Shown here: in pieces, positions 57,372 through 64,000 of the stretch | Layout: each line of letters begins with the position of its first letter | Numbering within the stretch: the first letter of the stretch is position 1 | Made by a program: the position numbers and the translations under genes | DNA from: Linnemannia hyalina | Taxonomy: Eukaryota; Mortierellomycota; Mortierellomycetes; Mortierellales; Mortierellaceae | Direction of reading: 5' to 3' | Length of the DNA: 64,000 nt | Assembly (NCBI GenBank): GCA_019671135.1 | Contig: JAHRHY010000021.1 | Span: forward strand, 186,001 to 250,000 | The notes under the pieces: model-generated | What the model was told of the DNA's origin: nothing | Databases searched by the model: none | What the model saw: only the letters and a program-made list of their open reading frames with translations

Positions 57372-59436
57372 TAATAACCTTTTTGTATCGGCTTTTCTTG
57401 ATTGAACACATATCATCCTCATTCGTTTCTTTCTGCATCAACCCTCTCTTCAAACGAATAAATGATATCTGTAATTGAATACGGCTTGAGACTCCAAATC
57501 CTTGTTTCTCTTTTTCTCTTTGTATCTTGAATGGAGATGTGTCTACAGTTCGCTGACCTGACTCCTCCAACAACACCCATGCGGTTTTCGACGAACAATT
57601 CCTTCTCTTATGCCTGCTGAGGGAAAAGAAAGTATGAACCAGACTTTTTGTGCAGGAAGAAAATAAGACGTGTCGAGATCCTTCATCTATTCGCTTCTAG
57701 GTTGAGGCAACGGGTGAAGGTCAATGCATGGTAATAAGGCATTTCTTTTGGACAAGGAGGCGATTACAAAGAACTAGCCAGAAAAATATATATATATATA
57801 TCGCTGAAAAGGAGAAAAAAAACATGTGGACTTGCGAGATGCAGTTATGCTCACGGAGAAAAAGGTTCATAGAAAGTCTGCAGATGGGGCAGGTTGCAAG
57901 GTAGTAAGATCCATGTGTCTTCAATTTTCCTTTTTTTGAGGTGTGGACACAAAATGGGCGGGGTCTCGAACACATGTACTCCCAAAAGATTTTTGTGCGC
58001 CCTCGATGTGGGGAGGACAGTTGCAAAGACATAGACGTAATTTTTCTTGAATGGGTCCGCGGGCGCTTTTTTGTTTTTGATTATGTGTTTTGCAATGCCG
58101 TGCATGGCATGGTGGATCGCACACAAACTTAAATCGGGAATATGTTTCCGCCTAAACGTTCCAATGCTTTTTTTCACTTGCCGCCTTTTTTTTCCCTCGA
58201 GCTAGGCCTCTGTTTGCAGAAGCCAGAACGCGAGGCTCCGGGTGACAGTATTGATATTAATAGCGCTTGATTTTATCTATATTACTTGAGCGGTTTAAGG
58301 ATAGAAAGAGAGGGATCAAATGGGGTGAAGATGGAGGCCGGATGAGGTGTGGTTGGAGGGGGGGGGGTCACTGACGTAGCAGTGGCGGAGACGATGATGC
58401 TGACTGATTTATCCCTTTGTCTGTCTGGCATTTTTATTTATGGAGGTTGATAATATCTTATTCATAAGAGTTTATCACTTCTATGCGGTGCCGTCTTTTT
58501 TTTTCTGGATTTCCGACAACATTGTCACTAGTCCCATGCTTGAATGAGTGGGAGGCGTCTGAATTGATGGCGTGTTTTTTCATTGTTGCGTCCACTTAAT
58601 GCGAATCATGAAGGAACGGGGGAAAAGTAGATATCGATGACGATCTCGGTCTGGTTTCTCATCTTCATGGTGATTTTCGTGCTGTTCAAGTATCCCCTTC
58701 CATTATTGTCAGAGGTTTTTGACAACATTATCTTTTATGAAGGCTCAGCTCTGCGACTATTTTATCCACACTTATTGTTTCTGCCTGTCCATTTCGCTGA
58801 CATTTAGAAGTGAGGGAAAAGTAATGGGAAGATAAGTTGATATGGAAGTTCCTCTCATGGTGGTTCCTCTTTTTTTTATGTGACTGAGTGGGTGCTCTCT
58901 ATGGTATTTTTTTTTGTAAATATGGAGAGGACACTGCTCGCAGAATCAATCGAAGGGATAAATTTCGACCACTTTTTGTGGTCGAAAACAGACGAAAGGA
59001 TAATGATTCTCATGATCGTCGCTGGGTACTGCGGACTGAGCTACGGGAAACATAGTCAAGGTGAGGCAGCCATGGAGGTCAAGAAAAAGGGAGGACGAAT
59101 GAAGGCGAGTGAAGGAGGTGAAGATGAAGGAGGTAGGTCCACTGATGAAGGAGTTGGGCGAAGAGACTTCAATGGAAGATAAATTAGGGGAGAGGGGTGA
59201 AGTAGATTAGTGGTAATAAAAGATAGAAACAACAGAAAACGAAAAGAAAGAAAAGTGTAGGGAAAGGTGTTGGTATAGAGGTTGAGTGGATGAGGAAGAA
59301 GACGAAGAGAGAAACAGCAAATTAAACGAGCACCAGTCTCGCTCTGCTCCCCTTGAAAATGCTAACGAACAAGAAATATCAAACGCGAAAAAACAATAAA
59401 GTAACAATGAGCAAAAAGAAAAGAGAGAGCGCTTCC
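57372..59436. other. Intergenic region
   Basis: About 2 kb without a supportable gene. It is AT-rich with a (TA)n run at about 57787-57801 and short open frames only. A purine-rich stretch near 59080-59130 encodes a short charged frame (MEVKKKGGRMKASEGGEDEGG), which I do not consider a gene. Confidence 0.5.
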
Positions 59437-60851
59437 TTATGCAGAGAGGCTGAGACCGGAGATCCATGGGTGGTTGGCAACATCCTCAATCGTTGCACGG
59501 CGCTCGGGAGTCTTGGACAACATCCAGTTCAATAGATGCAAACACTCGGGTGACGATCGGACGCGTGGTGAGATGTAGGGCCCTGAGATGGCCTGGACGG
59601 GGTCGTTGAAGGGTACCTCACCGTAGAGGATGGTGTAGAGGAGAATGCCCAGTGACCAGATTTCGGCCGACTCGGCCCTATACTTTTCACCCTTCAAGAT
59701 CTCAGGCGACGCGTCTAAGATAGCGAATAACGACAGAAAATAGATAAGTAACCATGTCAAAACAATCAAGGTATACGCGTGTTTCAGAAAGAAGGCTCAT
59801 CTAATGCATGTAAATAACGTGACTTACAGTTGATGGTGCCGTAGAACCGGTCAAAGAGCTTGCCCTGGGGTCTTGGGATAATGACGGCAGATCCAAAGTC
59901 GATCAACTTGACCCGGAAGTCATTGTCAATGACAATGTTCTCGTCCTTGATGTCACGATGGCAGATACCGCGCGAGTTGAGGTAATCCACGCACTCGACG
60001 ATCTGCTTGAAGATCATGCGCGCCTGGGACTCTGAGAACTTGGAGTGGTGCTCGATGCACTCAAAGAGATCACACGAGGTCCGACGAACCAACAGTGCAG
60101 GCTTGGGAGGCTCAACGTACAACTCGTTATCGCTTCCGGAATGGCTCAGAGACGACGATGAGCTCGAGGTTGATGAAGATGTGAAAGAATTGGACGAGGT
60201 GGAAGAAGAGGTCGAGTTGGATCCGGTCAAGCCGTTCCGCTGGTTCAAGGTCGCAGCAGCCATAGCCTCGATCATGGACGTGGGCATGTTGTTGGCGTTA
60301 CTGTTGTCGTTCTTGTTGAGAAGAGGGTTACTGGTCGACCATGGTGTGCCGTGGAGCTCCATGACCAGGTAAAAGAACTTGAAGTCCTGGTAGACGTTCA
60401 TGAAGGAGATGATGTTGGGGTGCTGAACATTCCGGAGAACATAGACCTCCATGGGAATCACGCCCAGCTCGGGGTCCTTGGCCCAGCCATGGACAGGCAC
60501 CTTATCACGGAAGATAAACTTGACGGCGACTTCCTTGTGGTCAGATTTCCGGGTGGCAGAAACAACAAATCCGAATCCTCCAGAGCCGAGCTCATCGCCC
60601 AAGGTGTACTCTGAGATGAACTCTGGTTGGAGTGTGTGGTGTTGGAGGTGCTTAGCAGAGACGGTCAACTTCTCGCCGTTGCCGTTGTCAGAGATGATAG
60701 GTGTTGGTGGTGGTGTGAGGGGCGATCTGTGAAGGCCATCGGGGGCACCTGTTGTGGGGTTGAACACACCTGGGGTGAGGTGGCTTGTTGAGAGCTGTGG
60801 GAGGCGTTGTGCTGACGAAGGGTCAAAGGTGTTGTCTGCAACCGATGTCAT
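59437..60851 (-). CDS. PAS-kinase-like Ser/Thr protein kinase without PAS domains
   Basis: Protein kinase of 433 residues in two exons, 60851-59828 and 59714-59437; the intron splits the Tyr codon before ASPE. All catalytic elements are present: Gly-rich loop GSGGFGFVVS (near 88), Lys in VAVKFIFRDK, catalytic loop HRDIKDEN (Asp near 299), LIDFGSA, the APE-equivalent ASPEILKG, and WSLGILLYTILYGEVPF. The pattern VAVKFIF..., GVIPMEVYVLRNV..HPNI and CGTI.YASPE-like activation segment resembles the kinase domain of PAS kinases (yeast Psk1/2, animal PASK), which act in sugar and glycogen control. However, the N-terminus is only about 75 residues of low complexity, so no PAS domain fits. A Ser/Asn-rich insert of roughly 85 residues interrupts the hinge after LVMELHGTPW. 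The start ATG at 60851 is the only good one. Confidence 0.9.
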
Positions 60852-63800
60852 TGTGTATATGTTGTTTGTTGAGAAGGTAGAAGAGTGTTGACTATTGATG
60901 AAAGAAGTGAAATGGATGTGTTAATGAATGAAAGGGCGCCATGTTGGCTACAGGAGGATGGGCACAAAGGGTCTCGGTATGGAACGTGATCGGAGAGTCA
61001 CATCCTGGCTCCCTGAGGAATCATTATCCAGCAAGAAGCGCGATTGTACACGTGACGATGCCCAATGCTTAGCATGGACCTCCCTTTTTCTTGTCCTCTT
61101 TCACTAACGCAACAAAAGCATAAAGGACCATGCAGCCATGTTGAAAAGAAGAATAACAGAGTAAACAGAGGATGAATAGTCTCCTGCAATGATGGAAGAA
61201 CAACCCTCCAAAGCTGTAGCCCTCTTTCATATTTGAAAGAATTGGGGTTTGGGCATGACATAGTGAAAGGGGAGCGAACGAGAGATGATCATCGTGCGTC
61301 ATGATTTTGCTCCCGCCACAAAGGAGTGTTGTAAGGGATGTGAAAAAGAGAGAGGGAAGCTCTCCCGAATGTATGTAAGAGCTAGAGCGAGGATGCATTG
61401 TTGCTGTGGTTGCTACTACTCGTCCCGTCGGCATGCCATGCCATGCCCACGCCCCATACATACCAAACAAGAACATGTTGTGGTTGTTGTCTGACTTTTG
61501 TCTGTCCTTCCCCTCACATTTGCCGTGTAGCAAACAAACACACACAAAAAAAAGGGACGTCTTCCCAAAAATTGAGGGTGCGAAGGAAACAAGGAACAGA
61601 ACCACACCTCTTTCCATTTTCCCGCTTGAACACACGAAAAGACAGTCTATTCTCCGAATCTTTTCTTTTCTACTCTTTTTGGTGTACACGCTCCATCCAT
61701 ACACCACACCCGTTCAGGGACAACTGCACCCCAGGAGAAGGCGGGCGGGAAAAAAGATGGCATAGGAGGTCTGAGAAGGAGAGAAAGGGCAAGAAAGGGA
61801 AGAGTGCCTTAATCCTACCTCCCGCTTTTACACCACCAGAAATCTTTATGTCCTAGATAGACACCCATCCTTCACCCTCGAACTCTTTTTCTCTTTTTCT
61901 AATCGATGTTTGTTACTTCTTTTCCCTCGACAATGAAGTGTCCTCAAAACACGTCCCATAGATGTTTTGTTAGAAACTGGGAACTGAACTGAACAACAAT
62001 AAAAGGAGTGTGGTTCTTACCTCGTGTCTGATTGTTGTCCTGGAGATAGGAATAAAATAAAAGGCTGAGGAGGGGAAGGTTCGATATGAACAAGGGAAGA
62101 AAAGGATCGTGGTTGAGGAAGGTGGATGGGATGGGAATGGGTGCCGGAGTCGTTGCAAAAGGGTGCTGGGTGAGCGGAGAGGGAATAGAGAAAGGAAAAG
62201 AAGAGTGTGCTATTTCAATTTGAGTCGCATAGTCAGAAGGAAAAATAAAGTGAAGAATGTGCGTTAGAAAGAAGGAATGTGCATCGCCTTGCCTTTTTGT
62301 TGTGGTGCCTTTCCCATTCTTGCAGGGGACATCAATGGTCAACGCGTTCGAATGCATGTTGCATGTGGTCTATTTCTAGAGGTATGTATCATACAAGGTT
62401 TTGCTTACAAGCAAGGGTACTGCAAACTGCTTTGATGTTTGTTGCTGTTGTTGTCCAAAGGTATGGATGTAGTTTGGAGGGATGAAAAGGTATGAGTTAC
62501 AGAAAGAAGGCGAAGACAAGGATTAGGATGTGGATTTGGATTAGGATGTGGATTAGAGAGGTGCTAATGGAGGTACGGTTATGATTGCGATTGAAAAGAG
62601 GTGGAATGGGTGAGGATGCGTAAAAAGGTGAAGTAGAGTGGGGTAGTTGTGTGTAAAGAGGAAGTGAGGAAATTAGGGAAGATAAGAGTGAAGAAGGAGA
62701 CGAGGTGAATGAAGTGAGAAAAAGAAAGGAAGGGGATGTCTTTTCGATTTGAGTCGAAAGCAATCTTAAGAGGAGGGTAAGAGGGAGGGAGGGAGGGAGG
62801 GATGCGAGAAAGAGAATGAGAGTAAGAAGGAAGCAAGAGAAGGGAACAAGGGAAGGAAGGAAAGAGAAGAAAGAAAGAGATGATCAAGAACTAAGAAGAA
62901 GGAAGACGACGAGGCAATGAGATAATTAAAATAAAATAAATAAAATAAAATCAAGGGAGAGAGAGAGAAGGAGAGATATTCGTGTATGTATGGAGCAGAA
63001 ACTATAAGTCCTTGCTTGGCCTGCACAAAAATATATATCGTTCGCAAGGAGCTCTCTTTCTCTTCCAAAAGGGACACGACGAAACGCGAAACACATTTAG
63101 AGATATATATTTTTAACACGCATCTCATGGACAAGAGAGAGTAAGAGAGCATTTGTCCCGTCTTCTTGTAACAAAAGGCACGAGAGAATGGGAACAATGA
63201 GAGGCGAGGACAATGATTAAACAAATAGTTTGCTGAGGTGTACAATGTTGTAACCGTGAACAAGGAGAACATCGAAGGCTTTCATTCTTGAAGCAAGCAT
63301 GGTCCATCATTTTCATTTGTTAGTGTTACACATAGAAGGGAGAGATGAACGCCGTCTGGTATGATGAAAAATAGGAAGGGAGACGGAGGGAATGGGTGAA
63401 TGAACATTGAACAATGAGAGAAGGATGATGAACGATTGACGATGGTCGATGGACAGCAAAACCGGACTAGGTAGGACAAGCAAGCTGAAGGAGTAAAAGG
63501 GTGATTGAGTGAGTGAATGAGAATGAGGGGAAGGGGAAAGGGAAGGGAAGGGAAAGGGAAGCCAAAGTGGCTGTCATGCAATGCATGCAGATGCCCATCC
63601 AATCCATGCTGGCCAATTGAATATGCAAATTCGCAGAAAAGCATGGGCATAAACACTACCTTAACACGCGCGACAGAGGGAGAACAAGGAACGGGATGGA
63701 CGGAATCAACTCTCCGATGATCAATGCCATTTGCATTATTGCACATGGTCAACCATAGAAAGAAATGCATGCGACATAGTCATCTCTCAATACCCGTGGA

Positions 63801-64000
63801 TAGCTCGTATTCAAACTCCTTTTTTATGGTCAAGGGATTGTGTATAAGAGAGAAAGAGAAAAACGTCGGAGTGAACCATAGATACCTGGACTTTGTACAA
63901 GGATAGAGGACTCTAAAAGGTGGACCTAGAACAAGACGATATGGTTGCTCCTCTTTTCATTCTGGTAGATGTTCACAGACCGTTTCTTTGAGGAGGAATA
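60852..64000. other. Gene-poor, purine-rich right end
   Basis: Over 3 kb with no recognised gene. From about 62500 the plus strand is strongly A/G-rich (for example a GGGA run near 62773-62800 and GGGAAGGGAA near 63520-63560), with AAAATAAAAT repeats near 62928-62952. The sense of such tracts elsewhere in the window (C/T-rich on the coding strand just before a start) would suit the leader of a minus-strand gene, but none follows to the left until 60851. Long minus-strand frames here are Phe/Leu/Ser-rich products of the skewed composition. Confidence 0.45.

Noticed and set aside
62766..63272. Minus-strand frame of 168 codons rich in Phe, Leu and Ser
   Set aside because: Product of the A/G-rich plus strand; no ATG context, splice partner or motif supports a gene.

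Overview
The window is a fungal nuclear chromosome segment. Genes are split by short GT..AG introns with CTAAC/CTGAC-like branch points, promoters are pyrimidine-rich, and non-coding DNA is full of homopolymer runs. A full-length cobalamin-dependent methionine synthase and two giant Mak2/Mak3-type hybrid histidine kinases point to an early-diverging fungus of the Mucoromycota/Mortierellomycota, most likely a Mortierella relative. The lineage is an inference from gene content; no rRNA or other marker is present.

Layout. 1-1368: mostly unexplained, with a possible coding fragment at the left edge. 1369-2784 (-): peroxisomal-type enoyl-CoA hydratase/isomerase, divergent from 3807-8529 (+): methionine synthase MetH. 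8530-10589: intergenic, with a short inverted-repeat transposon (MITE) at 8755-8974. 10590-11675 (+): secreted GH16 enzyme. 11779-12913 (-): probable RNA polymerase I subunit RPA34. 13471-14368 (+): mitochondrial ribosomal protein uL10m. 15086-26041 (+) and 26306-38120 (-): two paralogous ~3,200-3,500-residue hybrid histidine kinases lying tail to tail with the same 13-exon structure. 38740-39128: heptamer-based minisatellite in the promoter region of the second kinase. 39769-41749 (+): secreted M28 aminopeptidase; 42536-44979 (+): GPI-anchored-type aspartic protease. 45139-47997 (-) and 48975-51127 (-): two disordered proteins of unknown function. 51128-56258: largely empty, with weak exon-like fragments. 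About 56620-57371 (+): frame-broken eIF5A-like sequence without a hypusine loop. 59437-60851 (-): PAS-kinase-like protein kinase without PAS domains. 60852-64000: purine-rich, no gene seen.

The most interesting object is the histidine kinase pair. Each protein reads: disordered N-terminus, degenerate Ser/Thr-kinase-like domain, AAA/NACHT-type ATPase with long helical region, GAF, PAS, HisKA, HATPase, a receiver interrupted by a disordered insert, and a canonical C-terminal receiver. An intron cuts the phospho-acceptor H-box in both copies. The 3' end of that intron is conserved between the paralogues while the other introns compared are not, and both copies have an in-frame upstream acceptor that would insert 22 or 15 residues next to the phosphorylated histidine. 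This could be regulated splicing of a sensor kinase.

Exon coordinates were derived by hand from splice signals, reading-phase continuity and, for the kinases, paralogue comparison. No transcript data or database search was available.
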